A stretch of DNA of 64,000 nt from Pseudomonas tolaasii NCPPB 2192 (GCF_002813445.1 NZ_PHHD01000001.1:3534001-3598000), one strand, 5' to 3'. Positions 1-8,754 are shown, counted from the stretch's first letter. Notes: generated from the sequence alone by a model not told the origin. Made by a program: numbers and translations.

Positions 1-92
1 CGATTGACCTGACATTGCAGCAAACCATGTTGCAGGCCTCGCAGCTGGCCTTTGTGAAGATCTCCCAATTGAGCCTGTTCAGCCGCATGTGA
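1..92 (+). CDS. flgL: Flagellar hook-associated protein 3 (FlgL), C-terminal fragment
   Basis: Only the last 29 codons are present (reading from base 3), ending in TGA at 90-92. The residues (LQQTMLQASQLAFVKISQLS) look like the C-terminal coiled-coil (D0) helix of hook-filament junction proteins of the flagellin superfamily. FlgL forms the ring that joins hook and filament. The identity rests on this short match and on position: in Pseudomonas flgL lies directly upstream of the flagellin region. The bulk of the gene lies outside the window. A strong terminator follows. Confidence 0.8.
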   Translation, partial: IDLTLQQTMLQASQLAFVKISQLSLFSRM

Positions 93-109
93 TCGGTGTA
101 ATAACAGAC

Positions 110-145
110 GGCCCACCCTGGCAACAGGGTGGGCCGTTCTCGTTT
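110..145 (+). terminator. Intrinsic terminator after flgL
   Basis: Perfect 11-bp stem GGCCCACCCTG / CAGGGTGGGCC (110-120 and 125-135) with a GCAA loop, followed by a T-rich stretch (GTTCTCGTTT). It ends the flgL transcript before the KAS III-like gene. Confidence 0.85.
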
Positions 146-369
146 CGGGCAGGCGCAAATGTTGCCGGGTTTTGCATAAAGCGCACAAAATTGAGTGACC
201 TGTGAGTCATAAAGCGCATCTTCACTGTATCGTGTGAAAAGGATAAGTCGTCAGCGGGTCTTTGCGCGGCGCTTTCAGCGAGATTTTTATGGGGTTATCC
301 CCTTTATTGTCAGCACTCCCGGCGTAGCCCGAGGGGTGTTCTCCAGCTATTTAGTATTGGGAAGCCACA

Positions 370-1299
370 ATGATTGGCATAAAAAGCATCGCCAGTTACG
401 TGCCGGCAGACGGGGTCGATAACTACGCCCAGGGCGCCAAATTCGCCAAGGATGAAGAATTCATCATCGGCAAGATCGGTTCGGCGTTCCTGCCGCGCAA
501 GGATGCTGCGCAGGAAACCTCCGACCTGTGTGTCGAAGCGGTCAACACCCTGTTTGCCAACAACCCGGATCTGAAGCGCGAATCCATTGACGCGCTGATC
601 GTCGTGACCCAGAACGGTGACGAAGAGGGGTTGCCGCACACGGCTGCCATCGTTCAGGACAAACTGGGCCTGCCGACCCACGTGGCGGCGTTCGATATTT
701 CCCTGGGCTGCTCGGGCTACGTCTACGGCATCTATGCGATGAAGGGCTTCATGGAAGCCACCGGCCTGAAAAACGGCCTGCTGATCACCGCCGACCCCTA
801 TTCGAAGATCGTCGACCCGGAAGACCGCAACACCACCATGCTGTTTGGCGACGCCGCCACCGCGACTTGGATGGGCGAAGACGCCCCGTGGTTGCTCGGC
901 AAGTCGAAATTCGGCACCGACGGCTCCGGCGCCCCGCATTTGAAAGTCTCCGACGGCGTGTTTTTCATGAACGGCCGCCAGGTGTTCAACTTTGCCTTGC
1001 TCAAAGTGCCGGCGCATTTGCACGAACTGCTCAATGAGTCTGACCTCAAGGCCGACGAAATAGACGCGTTTTGCATTCACCAGGGCAGTGCGGCGATTGT
1101 CGATGCGGTGGCGCGGCGTTTCGAAGAGGCGCCGGTGGAGAAGTTCATCAAGGACATGGTCGAGACCGGCAACACCGTGTCGTCGAGCATTCCGCTGCTG
1201 CTGGAAAAGCACATGATGGATGCCGACTGGAAGCGTGTGGCAATCAGCGGATTTGGTGTAGGCCTGTCGTGGGGCTCGGCGATTCTCTATCGCCCGTGA
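370..1299 (+). CDS. Ketoacyl-ACP synthase III-like protein (FabH family) beside flagellin
   Basis: 309 aa thiolase-fold protein. It keeps the KAS III triad: Cys114 in SLGCSG, His237 in FCIHQG and Asn268 in ETGNTVSS. A C-terminal glycine-rich loop (GFGVGLSWGS) closes the active site. Family members condense an acyl-CoA with malonyl-ACP or transfer acyl groups. It is too divergent to assign as housekeeping FabH. Its place between flgL and fliC matches the third gene (orf3) of the flagellin glycosylation island of P. syringae. That suggests, by inference only, supply of an acyl group for flagellin glycan. No glycosyltransferase gene lies beside it here. The start at 370 has only a weak ribosome site (GGGAAG). 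The gene has its own terminator. Confidence 0.8.
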   Translation: MIGIKSIASYVPADGVDNYAQGAKFAKDEEFIIGKIGSAFLPRKDAAQETSDLCVEAVNTLFANNPDLKRESIDALIVVTQNGDEEGLPHTAAIVQDKLGLPTHVAAFDISLGCSGYVYGIYAMKGFMEATGLKNGLLITADPYSKIVDPEDRNTTMLFGDAATATWMGEDAPWLLGKSKFGTDGSGAPHLKVSDGVFFMNGRQVFNFALLKVPAHLHELLNESDLKADEIDAFCIHQGSAAIVDAVARRFEEAPVEKFIKDMVETGNTVSSSIPLLLEKHMMDADWKRVAISGFGVGLSWGSAILYRP

Positions 1300-1322
1300 C
1301 ACCCTGATAGGCTGCATAAAAA

Positions 1323-1357
1323 ACGCCCAGGCTTGAAAAAGCCTGGGCGTTTTTTAT
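1323..1357 (+). terminator. Intrinsic terminator after the KAS III-like gene
   Basis: Perfect 12-bp stem ACGCCCAGGCTT / AAGCCTGGGCGT with a GAAA loop, flanked by A-runs upstream and TTTTTATTT downstream. It separates this gene from the fliC promoter. Confidence 0.92.
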
Positions 1358-1457
1358 TTGGCGCCAGAAAAGCCAGCATTTGTAGGGGGTTGGGCTATCG
1401 TAAATGCTTGAATTGCAAGGAGTGGCGCGGTGCCAGTAAAAAAAACCAAAAAAGTCC

Positions 1458-1484
1458 TCAAGCAACGGGCTTATACGACGATAA
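1458..1484 (+). promoter_or_regulatory. Sigma-28 (FliA) promoter of fliC
   Basis: TCAAGCAA at 1458-1465, 11 bases, then GACGATAA at 1477-1484. This closely matches the sigma-28 consensus (TAAAGTTT-N11-GCCGATAA) in sequence and spacing. It lies 80 bases before the fliC start, as expected for a late flagellar gene read by FliA, which is encoded at 31437. Confidence 0.85.
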
Positions 1485-1564
1485 CTATTACGAAGGTTCT
1501 CTAGGCCACACCCGGCGGTTGCCAGGGCCGGAAGCCGCAGTACACCACCCACGAGGATTTCGTC

Positions 1565-3010
1565 ATGGCTTTAACAGTAAACACCAACCTTGCTTCCTTG
1601 ACCGTTCAGAACAACCTGAACAAGGCTTCCGGCGCCCTGCAAACCTCCATGCAGCGTCTGTCCTCCGGCCTGCGTATCAACAGCGCCAAAGACGATGCGG
1701 CCGGCCTGCAAATCTCCAACCGTCTGACCAGCCAGATCAACGGCCTGGGCGTTGCAATCAAAAACGCCAACGACGGTAGCTCCATTGCTCAGACCGCTGA
1801 AGGCGCCATGCAGCAGTCCACCAACATCCTGCAAAGCATGCGTACCCTGGCTCTGCAATCGGCCAACGGCTCGCCAAGCGCTGAAGACCGCAAGTCGAAC
1901 CAGGCTCAATACGCTGCTCTGACGGCTGAATTGACCCGTATCGCAACCACCACCACCTTTGGTGGCAAGAACCTGCTGGACGGTTCTTTCGGTACCACTT
2001 CGTTCCAGGTCGGCGCCAACGCCAACCAAACCATCGACATGAGCATCGGTAACGTTGCAGCCAACAACATTGGTTCGCAGCAGCTGAAGTCCGTAGCTCA
2101 GGATCCAAGCGCCACGGGTGCTGTAGGTGGTTTGATCACCGTAACCGGTAGTGGCCAGGCGACTGGTGTTACCCTTGGTGCAGGCGAGTCCGCCAAGTCG
2201 ATCGCTTCTAAAATGAACGGCGCAGTTGGTGGTCTGAGCGCTAGCGCCAGCACTACAGTCAAGTTCAGCGTTGACGCCACAGCCATTGCTGCCGGCACGC
2301 CTGCCAACGCCAACTTCAAGCTGCAAGTTGGTAGCGGTGCCGCCGTTCAGTTCACTGGTGTGACCAGCACTTCCGACCTGGCTGACCAACTGAAATCCAA
2401 CGCTGCCAAACTGGGCATCAGTGTTAACTATGATTCGTCGACTCAAAGCCTGTCGGTCAAATCCGATACCGGCGAGAACCTGACCTTCAGTGCTGCCGAT
2501 GCCACCGCTCAGGCCGGTATCAAGGTTGCTTCCCTGGCTGGTGACGGCGCTACCTACAGCAACGCTGTCGCGTTGAACGCTACTACCTTGCAGGCCACTG
2601 GTGCCGTGTCCTTGAACTCCAGCTCCAGCTACTCGCTGAGCGGCCCGGGTGTGGCTGGTGTGTTCGCGGCAGGTAACGCTGCAAACTCCGCAAAAACCAC
2701 CGTCAACAACACCGACGTAACGACTGCTGCCACCGCGCAAAACGCGATCGACGTGATCACTCAAGCGATCTCCGACATCGACTCCCAACGTGCTGGTCTG
2801 GGTGCTGTTCAAAACCGTTTCGACAACACCGTTGCCAACCTGCAGAGCATTGCCGACAACTCCACTGCCGCTCGCGGCCAGATCCAGGACGTTGACTACG
2901 CTGCTGAAACTGCTCAGCTGACCAAGCAACAAACCCTGCAACAGGCTTCCACTGCGATCCTGTCCCAGGCCAACCAACTGCCTTCCGCTGTACTGAAGCT
3001 GCTTCAGTAA
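1565..3010 (+). CDS. fliC: Flagellin (FliC)
   Basis: 481 aa filament subunit, exported through the flagellar type III apparatus and polymerised under the FliD cap. Conserved D0/D1 helices are at both ends: residues 1-145 start ALTVNTNLASL and contain the TLR5-type region, and about 390-481 contain DVDYAAETAQLTKQQ and end VLKLLQ. The middle (about 150-390) is Ser/Thr/Ala/Gly-rich and of the variable D2/D3 type. Its many Ser and Thr residues are possible glycan sites, but this is not proven. There is no signal peptide, as normal for flagellin. It stands as a single gene between a sigma-28 promoter and its own terminator. Long open frames on the opposite strand are codon-bias shadows. Confidence 0.97.
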   Translation: MALTVNTNLASLTVQNNLNKASGALQTSMQRLSSGLRINSAKDDAAGLQISNRLTSQINGLGVAIKNANDGSSIAQTAEGAMQQSTNILQSMRTLALQSANGSPSAEDRKSNQAQYAALTAELTRIATTTTFGGKNLLDGSFGTTSFQVGANANQTIDMSIGNVAANNIGSQQLKSVAQDPSATGAVGGLITVTGSGQATGVTLGAGESAKSIASKMNGAVGGLSASASTTVKFSVDATAIAAGTPANANFKLQVGSGAAVQFTGVTSTSDLADQLKSNAAKLGISVNYDSSTQSLSVKSDTGENLTFSAADATAQAGIKVASLAGDGATYSNAVALNATTLQATGAVSLNSSSSYSLSGPGVAGVFAAGNAANSAKTTVNNTDVTTAATAQNAIDVITQAISDIDSQRAGLGAVQNRFDNTVANLQSIADNSTAARGQIQDVDYAAETAQLTKQQTLQQASTAILSQANQLPSAVLKLLQ

Positions 3011-3034
3011 TAGCCATCGGTAGATGACTGACGG

Positions 3035-3065
3035 AAGGGCGCGTTTACGTGCCCTTTTGTCTTTT
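3035..3065 (+). terminator. Terminator after fliC
   Basis: Stem AAGGGCGCG / CGTGCCCTT with one G-T pair and a TTTA loop (3035-3056), followed by TTGTCTTTT. It probably separates abundant fliC mRNA from flaG with partial read-through. Confidence 0.75.
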
Positions 3066-3085
3066 GCGTGATGAGGAGATTGGAC

Positions 3086-3445
3086 ATGGACATGAGTGTG
3101 AAGCTGAACCTGTCTTATCCAGCAGCGGCACCGCAGAGTGCTCCTGCACCCGTGAGCAACGACCCGCAGCAAGCCAAGGTAGATCCTGTACCGGCCGCGG
3201 TTCAGACAAAGCAGGACTCGAAACCGTCCGACCTGGAACAGGCGGTCACGGATATTCGCAAATTCGTCCAGGCGGCCCAGCGCAACCTGGAATTTTCGAT
3301 CGATGACTCCACCCATCAGGTGGTGGTCAAGGTCATCGCGACCGACAGTGGTGAGGTGATTCGCCAGATCCCGTCGGAAACCGCATTGAAACTCGCACAA
3401 AGCCTTCACGACGCCAGCAATGTGCTGTTTGACGCCAAAGTCTGA
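3086..3445 (+). CDS. flaG: FlaG-family flagellar protein
   Basis: 119 aa. The N-terminal third is Pro/Ala/Gln-rich and disordered. The C-terminal FlaG domain (about residues 45-119) contains the family pattern VVVKVIATDSGEVIRQIPSE. FlaG proteins affect filament length or cap assembly; the exact role is unsettled. ATG at 3086 is chosen because AGGAG lies 7 bases upstream; a GTG at 3068 in the same frame overlaps that ribosome site. It is the first gene of flaG-fliD-fliS-fliT, between flagellin and its cap and chaperones, as in other polar-flagellated Pseudomonas. Confidence 0.9.
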   Translation: MDMSVKLNLSYPAAAPQSAPAPVSNDPQQAKVDPVPAAVQTKQDSKPSDLEQAVTDIRKFVQAAQRNLEFSIDDSTHQVVVKVIATDSGEVIRQIPSETALKLAQSLHDASNVLFDAKV

Positions 3446-3525
3446 GCTGGCATGAATTTTGTTGCTGTAGCTGCTTGAGGCGTCGTTCGTCAATAAAGCG
3501 CCAGCCCCGGATCAGGAGAAAAGTC

Positions 3526-4935
3526 ATGGGTGGTATTACGGTTAGCGGCCCCGTCACGGGTATTGATACCCAGTCGATCGTGAAGGCCCTGGTGGGTGCT
3601 GAACAGGCGCCCAAGCAGTCGCAGATCAACAAGCAGACGCAGACATCGAGTGCCCAGCTTTCCTCGATCGGCAAGATTCAGGCGGCTCTGGATGCGTTCC
3701 GCGGCGCCCTGGACAACATGTCCAAGGACGCGAGTATCGGCGGCCTGGCGGCGACCACCTCGGACGCCAACGTATCGAGCGTCACCCTGGGCGCCGGCGC
3801 TTCTGCGGGCAGCTACCAACTGGTGGTCAATCAACTGGCCACGGCTTCGAAGGTTTCCACCAAGACGTTCGCAACGGGTGCTTCCACGGTCGTCAACGCT
3901 GGCACTACGGCGACTTCCCTGACCATCTCCCAATCGGGCCAGAGCTACGGCGTGAGCGTTCCGCCGGGCGCAACCCTGCAGCAGGTGCGTGACTCGATCA
4001 ACGCGCAGCTCAGCAGCTCGGGCCTGAGTGCCAACATTCTGACCGACTCCACGGGTTCGCGGATGGTGCTGACATCGACCAGCACGGGCGTCGGCACCGA
4101 CATCACCATCGGCGGCAACTCCGGGCTGGAAGTCGGCACCTCGGTAGTGGGTAACCCTCCACAGAATGCCAAATACACCATTGACGGCACGGCTCAGGAA
4201 TCCAAGAGCAACACGCTGACCGATGCAATCAGTGGCGTAAGCATCAAGCTCACGGCGCTGTCGCCTTTGCCTGCCGGTGATACAGACCCGAACAGCAAGA
4301 ACCGGATCGCGTCCACCATCACCGTCAGTCGCAACAACGATACCCTCAAGAGTTCGGTCAAGGGCTTCGTCGATACGTATAACGCGCTGATCACGGCCAT
4401 GAACACTGAAACGGCCGTCACCACCAACCCGGACGGTACGACGACACCTTCCGCGCTGACGGGCGACTCGACCATACGCACCCTGCAGACGGCCTTGCGC
4501 AGCGAGCTGAATGCCTTGGGCGGCACCGGGACCCTGAAGTCCCTGGCCCAATTTGGTGTGAACACTGACCAGAAAACCGGCAAGCTCAGCATTGACGACA
4601 AGGTATTCGGTGCGGCTGTGGCGACCAACCCCACCGATATCGGCGGTATTTTCAACGGTGATACTGGTTTGCTGGCGCGTATGAAGTCGGCGACCGACAG
4701 TTATGCGTTGAGCGGCACGGGCGTGCTTGCGTCCCGTTCGTCAACGCTTACCGCTACCCTGCAGGACCTGCAAACCCAGCAGGATACCCTGACCAAGCGC
4801 ATGGCCGACCTGACCACCAGCCTAACCGCCAAGTACACCACGATGAACAACCTGGTGGCCCAGCTCACCAGCCAGCGTTCCAGTGTCATGAGCACGCTCA
4901 ACGCGCTGAACAAGTCGTCGTCTTCGGACAGTTGA
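3526..4935 (+). CDS. fliD: Flagellar filament cap protein FliD (HAP2)
   Basis: 469 aa cap that folds flagellin at the filament tip; in P. aeruginosa FliD is also a mucin adhesin. FliD_N domain at about residues 5-100 (GPVTGIDTQSIVKALV), variable middle, FliD_C at about 230-460 ending in a coiled-coil (LQTQQDTLTKRMADL). ATG 3526 follows AGGAGA by 6 bases and gives the usual N-terminus; the frame extends further upstream without a better start. It follows flaG and precedes its relatives fliS and fliT. Confidence 0.95.
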   Translation: MGGITVSGPVTGIDTQSIVKALVGAEQAPKQSQINKQTQTSSAQLSSIGKIQAALDAFRGALDNMSKDASIGGLAATTSDANVSSVTLGAGASAGSYQLVVNQLATASKVSTKTFATGASTVVNAGTTATSLTISQSGQSYGVSVPPGATLQQVRDSINAQLSSSGLSANILTDSTGSRMVLTSTSTGVGTDITIGGNSGLEVGTSVVGNPPQNAKYTIDGTAQESKSNTLTDAISGVSIKLTALSPLPAGDTDPNSKNRIASTITVSRNNDTLKSSVKGFVDTYNALITAMNTETAVTTNPDGTTTPSALTGDSTIRTLQTALRSELNALGGTGTLKSLAQFGVNTDQKTGKLSIDDKVFGAAVATNPTDIGGIFNGDTGLLARMKSATDSYALSGTGVLASRSSTLTATLQDLQTQQDTLTKRMADLTTSLTAKYTTMNNLVAQLTSQRSSVMSTLNALNKSSSSDS

Positions 4936-4941
4936 TCCCGG

Positions 4942-4982
4942 CTGAAGGCGCCCGGTGATCCCTCACCGGGCGCGGCCTTCAG
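4942..4982 (+). other. Strong hairpin between fliD and fliS
   Basis: A stem CGCCCGGTGA / TCACCGGGCG (TCCC loop) sits inside a second stem CTGAAGG / CCTTCAG. No T-run follows, so it is more likely an mRNA-stabilising or attenuating hairpin than a full terminator. Confidence 0.6.
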
Positions 4983-5072
4983 ATGATCGGCGGGTTAAAG
5001 TTTTGTGTGATCCCGTCGACATAATGTTCATAGCCCATCCTATTTAGTCGTTGCCTGTCACGAGGTAGAAAC

Positions 5073-5462
5073 ATGAATCCCATGAGAGCCCTTCGCCAAT
5101 ACCAGAAGGTCAATTCCCATGCCCAAGTCTCCGAGGCCAGCCCGCACCGTCTGGTCCAGATGCTGATGGAAGGCGCGCTGGATCGCATGGCTCAGGCCAA
5201 GGGCGCCATGGCTCGTGGCGATATCGCGCAAAAAGGCCTGCTGCTCGGCAAGGCGATCGACATCCTGATCGGCCTGCGTGACGGCCTGAATCCGGAAAAA
5301 ACCGATGATCCGGCCGCGCTGCAGCAGCTGGACAACCTGTACGCCTACATGACCACGCGCCTGCTGGAAGCCAACAGCAAGAACGATGTCTCCATGATCG
5401 ACGAAGTAGCCGGCCTGATGATTACGCTCAAGGAAGGCTGGGACGGTATTGCAACACTGTAG
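5073..5462 (+). CDS. fliS: Flagellar export chaperone FliS
   Basis: 129 aa, all-helical. It binds the C-terminal D0 region of flagellin in the cytoplasm and keeps it unpolymerised until export. The N-terminal pattern (ALRQYQKV, then SPHRLVQMLMEGALDRM) is diagnostic. Ribosome site GAGGTAGAA precedes ATG 5073. It lies in flaG-fliD-fliS-fliT, 23 bases before the next gene. Length is usual for the family. Confidence 0.95.
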   Translation: MNPMRALRQYQKVNSHAQVSEASPHRLVQMLMEGALDRMAQAKGAMARGDIAQKGLLLGKAIDILIGLRDGLNPEKTDDPAALQQLDNLYAYMTTRLLEANSKNDVSMIDEVAGLMITLKEGWDGIATL

Positions 5463-5485
5463 GCCTTTGGCCTGAGGATGATGTC

Positions 5486-5782
5486 ATGAGCCACGCCCTG
5501 CAACGGATTGACGAGACCCGCGAAGCCTTGGTCGACGCATTGGCGGCACGCAACTGGGACGCCATCGGTGAACTGGATTTGGGTTGCCGTGCGGTGATCG
5601 ATGAGGCGCTGCACAATGCGCCGGTGGACGAAGATGCGCTGCGTGAAAAGCTGGAGAGCCTGCTGGAGGTTTACCAGCAACTGCTTGAGGTGACGACCGG
5701 CGAACGCCAGGCGATTTTCGAAGAGATGTCGCAGATCAATCGCGCGCAAAGTGCGTCAAAGGTTTACCATCTGTTCAGCTGA
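5486..5782 (+). CDS. fliT: FliT-like flagellar chaperone
   Basis: 98 aa, predicted helical. It sits directly after fliS in the position of fliT. FliT proteins chaperone the cap protein FliD and, in enterics, inhibit FlhDC. Pseudomonas has no FlhDC, so only the FliD-chaperone role is expected here. Sequence similarity to enteric FliT is low, so the name rests on size, helical character and position. ATG 5486 follows GAGGATG. Confidence 0.75.
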   Translation: MSHALQRIDETREALVDALAARNWDAIGELDLGCRAVIDEALHNAPVDEDALREKLESLLEVYQQLLEVTTGERQAIFEEMSQINRAQSASKVYHLFS

Positions 5783-5952
5783 ACGGGCGCAGTTAATCCG
5801 AACCCGCGTCATAAATTTGACTGCGAGCGATTTTTTGACTTAACTAGTGCTGTTTTCAGATTTCAGACGGTTGTGACGCAGAAAATGCCTACAACCATCT
5901 AGATTGCCCGCGAGTTCAGGGCATTTGAGTTAACTAGGGAAGTTGCTATTGC

Positions 5953-7428
5953 ATGTGGCGTGAAACCAAAATTCTGCTGATTGATGACGATAGCGTCCGC
6001 CGCCGCGATTTAGCGGTCATTTTAAATTTTCTCGGTGAAGAAAATTTGCCCTGCGGCAGCCATGACTGGCAGCAGGCGGTCAGCTCATTGTCGTCGAGCC
6101 GTGAAGTCATTTGTGTGCTGATCGGGACGGTAAACGCTCCTGGCGCAGTTCTGGGCCTGTTAAAGACACTCTCAACCTGGGATGAGTTCCTTCCCGTGTT
6201 GCTGATGGGCGATATTTCTTCTGTCGACCTGCCTGAAGACCAGCGCCGCCGGGTACTTTCCACCCTGGAAATGCCGCCCAGCTACAGCAAATTGCTCGAC
6301 TCCCTGCACCGTGCCCAGGTCTATCGCGAGATGTACGACCAGGCCCGCGAGCGCGGCCGTCACCGCGAACCCAACCTGTTCCGCAGCCTCGTCGGCACCA
6401 GCCGTGCGATTCAGCATGTACGCCAGATGATGCAGCAGGTGGCCGATACCGACGCCAGTGTGCTGATCCTCGGCGAGTCCGGCACCGGCAAGGAAGTGGT
6501 TGCACGCAACCTGCACTACCATTCCAAGCGCCGCGACGGGCCCTTCGTGCCGGTCAACTGCGGGGCGATTCCCGCCGAGTTGCTGGAGAGTGAGCTGTTC
6601 GGCCACGAAAAGGGCGCCTTTACCGGCGCCATCACCAGCCGCGCCGGGCGTTTCGAGCTGGCCAACGGCGGTACCCTGTTCCTCGACGAAATCGGCGACA
6701 TGCCGCTGCCGATGCAGGTCAAGTTGCTGCGCGTATTGCAGGAGCGCACCTTCGAACGCGTGGGCAGCAACAAAACCCAGAGCGTCGATGTGCGCATTAT
6801 CGCGGCCACGCACAAAAACCTTGAAAGCATGATCGAGGTCGGCAGCTTCCGCGAAGACCTGTACTACCGCCTCAACGTATTCCCGATCGAAATGGCGCCG
6901 TTGCGTGAGCGTGTGGAAGACATTCCGCTGCTGATGAACGAGCTGATTTCGCGCATGGAGCACGAAAAGCGCGGCTCGATCCGCTTCAATTCTGCCGCCA
7001 TCATGTCGTTGTGCCGCCACGGCTGGCCGGGCAACGTTCGCGAGCTGGCCAACCTGGTGGAACGCATGGCGATCATGCATCCCTATGGTGTGATCGGCGT
7101 GGTCGAGTTGCCGAAGAAATTCCGCTACGTCGACGACGAAGACGAGCAAATGGTCGACAGCATCCGCAGCGACATGGAAGAGCGCGTGGCCATCAACGGC
7201 CATACGCCGGACTTCGGTTCCACCGCAATGCTGCCGCCCGAAGGCCTCGACCTCAAGGACTACCTGGGCAACCTCGAGCAGGGCCTGATCCAGCAAGCCC
7301 TGGATGATGCCAATGGTATCGTCGCCCGTGCCGCCGAGCGCCTGCGCATCCGCCGAACCACCCTGGTGGAGAAGATGCGCAAGTACGGAATGAGCCGCCG
7401 CGAAGGCGATGAACAGACAGATGATTGA
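5953..7428 (+). CDS. fleQ: Flagellar master regulator FleQ (sigma-54 activator, c-di-GMP sensor)
   Basis: 491 aa. N-terminal receiver-like domain (1-120), AAA+ sigma-54 activator domain (about 145-370: Walker A GESGTGKE at 174-181, GAFTGA loop, Walker B GTLFLDEIG) and C-terminal Fis-type helix-turn-helix (about 445-480). The c-di-GMP-binding residues known from P. aeruginosa FleQ are present at the same numbers: LFRS 142-145 and R185-N186. FleQ opens sigma-54 promoters of early flagellar genes and controls exopolysaccharide genes; FleN (30607) is its ATPase partner. It is transcribed alone, with a terminator behind it. Confidence 0.97.
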   Translation: MWRETKILLIDDDSVRRRDLAVILNFLGEENLPCGSHDWQQAVSSLSSSREVICVLIGTVNAPGAVLGLLKTLSTWDEFLPVLLMGDISSVDLPEDQRRRVLSTLEMPPSYSKLLDSLHRAQVYREMYDQARERGRHREPNLFRSLVGTSRAIQHVRQMMQQVADTDASVLILGESGTGKEVVARNLHYHSKRRDGPFVPVNCGAIPAELLESELFGHEKGAFTGAITSRAGRFELANGGTLFLDEIGDMPLPMQVKLLRVLQERTFERVGSNKTQSVDVRIIAATHKNLESMIEVGSFREDLYYRLNVFPIEMAPLRERVEDIPLLMNELISRMEHEKRGSIRFNSAAIMSLCRHGWPGNVRELANLVERMAIMHPYGVIGVVELPKKFRYVDDEDEQMVDSIRSDMEERVAINGHTPDFGSTAMLPPEGLDLKDYLGNLEQGLIQQALDDANGIVARAAERLRIRRTTLVEKMRKYGMSRREGDEQTDD

Positions 7429-7440
7429 CGCCTGAAATAC

Positions 7441-7469
7441 AAACCGCTGATTACTCAGCGGTTTTTTTT
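7441..7469 (+). terminator. Terminator after fleQ
   Basis: Stem AACCGCTGA / TCAGCGGTT with a TTAC loop, then eight T. It directly abuts the fleSR promoter. Confidence 0.9.
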
Positions 7470-7485
7470 CGGCACGGGTATTGCT
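7470..7485 (+). promoter_or_regulatory. Sigma-54 promoter of fleSR
   Basis: CGGCACG-GGTA-TTGCT: GG at -24 and GC at -12 separated by 10 bases, as in YTGGCACG-N4-TTGCW. It lies about 50 bases before fleS. In P. aeruginosa fleSR is a class II, FleQ/RpoN-dependent operon, which fits. Confidence 0.8.
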
Positions 7486-7535
7486 ACAGCCCTCGCAACG
7501 TTCCGTTTAACTGACGGTCAGCCAAGCGAGAGAGC

Positions 7536-8750
7536 ATGATGCCCCACGCCGCCCAACACGCTTCAGCCCCCGATCTCGCGGGGCTACTCCCTTCTGTAGA
7601 GCAACAAAGCCGACAAGGTCTTGAGCAGGCTTTTTCTCTGTTCAACCAGATGTCGAGCCAATTGACTGACTCCTACAGCTTGCTGGAGGCCCGGGTTTCC
7701 GAGCTTAAAGGCGAACTGGCGGTGGTCAGTGCCCAGCGAATGGAAGAGCTGGCGGAAAAGGAGCGCTTGGCCAACCGCCTGCAAAACCTGCTGTCGCTGC
7801 TGCCTGGCGGTGTGATCGTGATCGACGACCATGGCCGCGTGCGCGAAGCCAACCCGGCCGCCATCGACATGCTCGGCCTGCCGCTCGAAGGCGAACTGTG
7901 GCGTGAAGTCATCACCCGCTGCTTCGCCCCGCGTGAAGACGACGGCCACGAAATCTCCCTGAAGGACGGGCGCCGCCTGTCCATCGCCACCCGCTCCCTC
8001 GACGCCGAGCCCGGCCAGTTGGTGCTGCTCAACGACCTGACTGAAACCCGTCACTTGCAAGACCAACTGGCGCGCCATGAACGCTTGTCGTCGCTGGGGC
8101 GGATGGTCGCTTCTTTGGCGCATCAGATCCGCACGCCGCTGTCGGCCGCGTTGATCTACGCCAGTCATTTGACTGATGAGCAATTGCCGGCCGCCACCCA
8201 CCAACGGTTTGCTGGCCGTCTCAAGGAGCGCCTGCATGAGTTGGAGCACCAGGTGCGTGACATGCTGGTGTTTGCCCGTGGCGAACTGCCGCTGACCGAC
8301 CGCGTGACGCCGGCGGCGCTGATGCAGTCGCTGCAAGCGGCGGCCGCCACCCATGTGCAGGACGCTCAACTGCGTTGGCAGTGCGACAGCCACCACGGCG
8401 AGTTGCTGTGCAACCGCGACACCCTGGTCGGCGCCTTGCTCAACCTGATCGAAAACGCCACCCAGGCCAGTGGCCCCGGCGCGCGCCTGAAAGTGCACCT
8501 GTATGCCCGCGGGCAAACATTGCGCCTGTGTATCAGCGACCGTGGCGCCGGCATTGACCCCGTGGTGCTGCAGCGCCTGGGCGAACCGTTTTTCACCACC
8601 AAAACCAACGGGACCGGCCTGGGCCTGACCGTGGTCAAGGCAGTGGCACGCGCCCATCAGGGAGAATTGCGACTGCGTTCCCGGTTGGGGCGTGGCACCT
8701 GTGCATTGATGACCTTGCCGCTGTTTTCAAGCGCGGCGAGCGCGGAGTAA
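7536..8750 (+). CDS. fleS: Sensor histidine kinase FleS
   Basis: 404 aa cytoplasmic kinase without membrane segments. Coiled-coil (about 35-85), PAS domain (about 88-165), HisKA dimerisation domain with His196 in SLAHQIRTPL, and HATPase (N box NLIENATQA, GAGI, GTGLGL). It phosphorylates FleR to switch on class III flagellar genes. It starts with two ATG codons (7536 and 7539). It runs 4 bases before fleR as one operon behind a sigma-54 promoter. Confidence 0.95.
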   Translation: MMPHAAQHASAPDLAGLLPSVEQQSRQGLEQAFSLFNQMSSQLTDSYSLLEARVSELKGELAVVSAQRMEELAEKERLANRLQNLLSLLPGGVIVIDDHGRVREANPAAIDMLGLPLEGELWREVITRCFAPREDDGHEISLKDGRRLSIATRSLDAEPGQLVLLNDLTETRHLQDQLARHERLSSLGRMVASLAHQIRTPLSAALIYASHLTDEQLPAATHQRFAGRLKERLHELEHQVRDMLVFARGELPLTDRVTPAALMQSLQAAAATHVQDAQLRWQCDSHHGELLCNRDTLVGALLNLIENATQASGPGARLKVHLYARGQTLRLCISDRGAGIDPVVLQRLGEPFFTTKTNGTGLGLTVVKAVARAHQGELRLRSRLGRGTCALMTLPLFSSAASAE

Positions 8751-8754
8751 AGGA

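Noticed and set aside
151..166. Possible sigma-54 promoter before the KAS III-like gene (AGGCGC-AAATG-TTGCC)
   Set aside because: Spacing is right but -24 and -12 each deviate, and it lies about 200 bases before the gene.
3449..3472. Sigma-54-like TGGCATG...TTGCTG before fliD
   Set aside because: GG and GC are 13 rather than 10 bases apart, which sigma-54 does not tolerate.
1571..3493. 640-codon open frame antisense to fliC and flaG
   Set aside because: It is the complement of strongly biased flagellin codons, gives a low-complexity Gly/Val/Gln protein without domains, and has no ribosome site.
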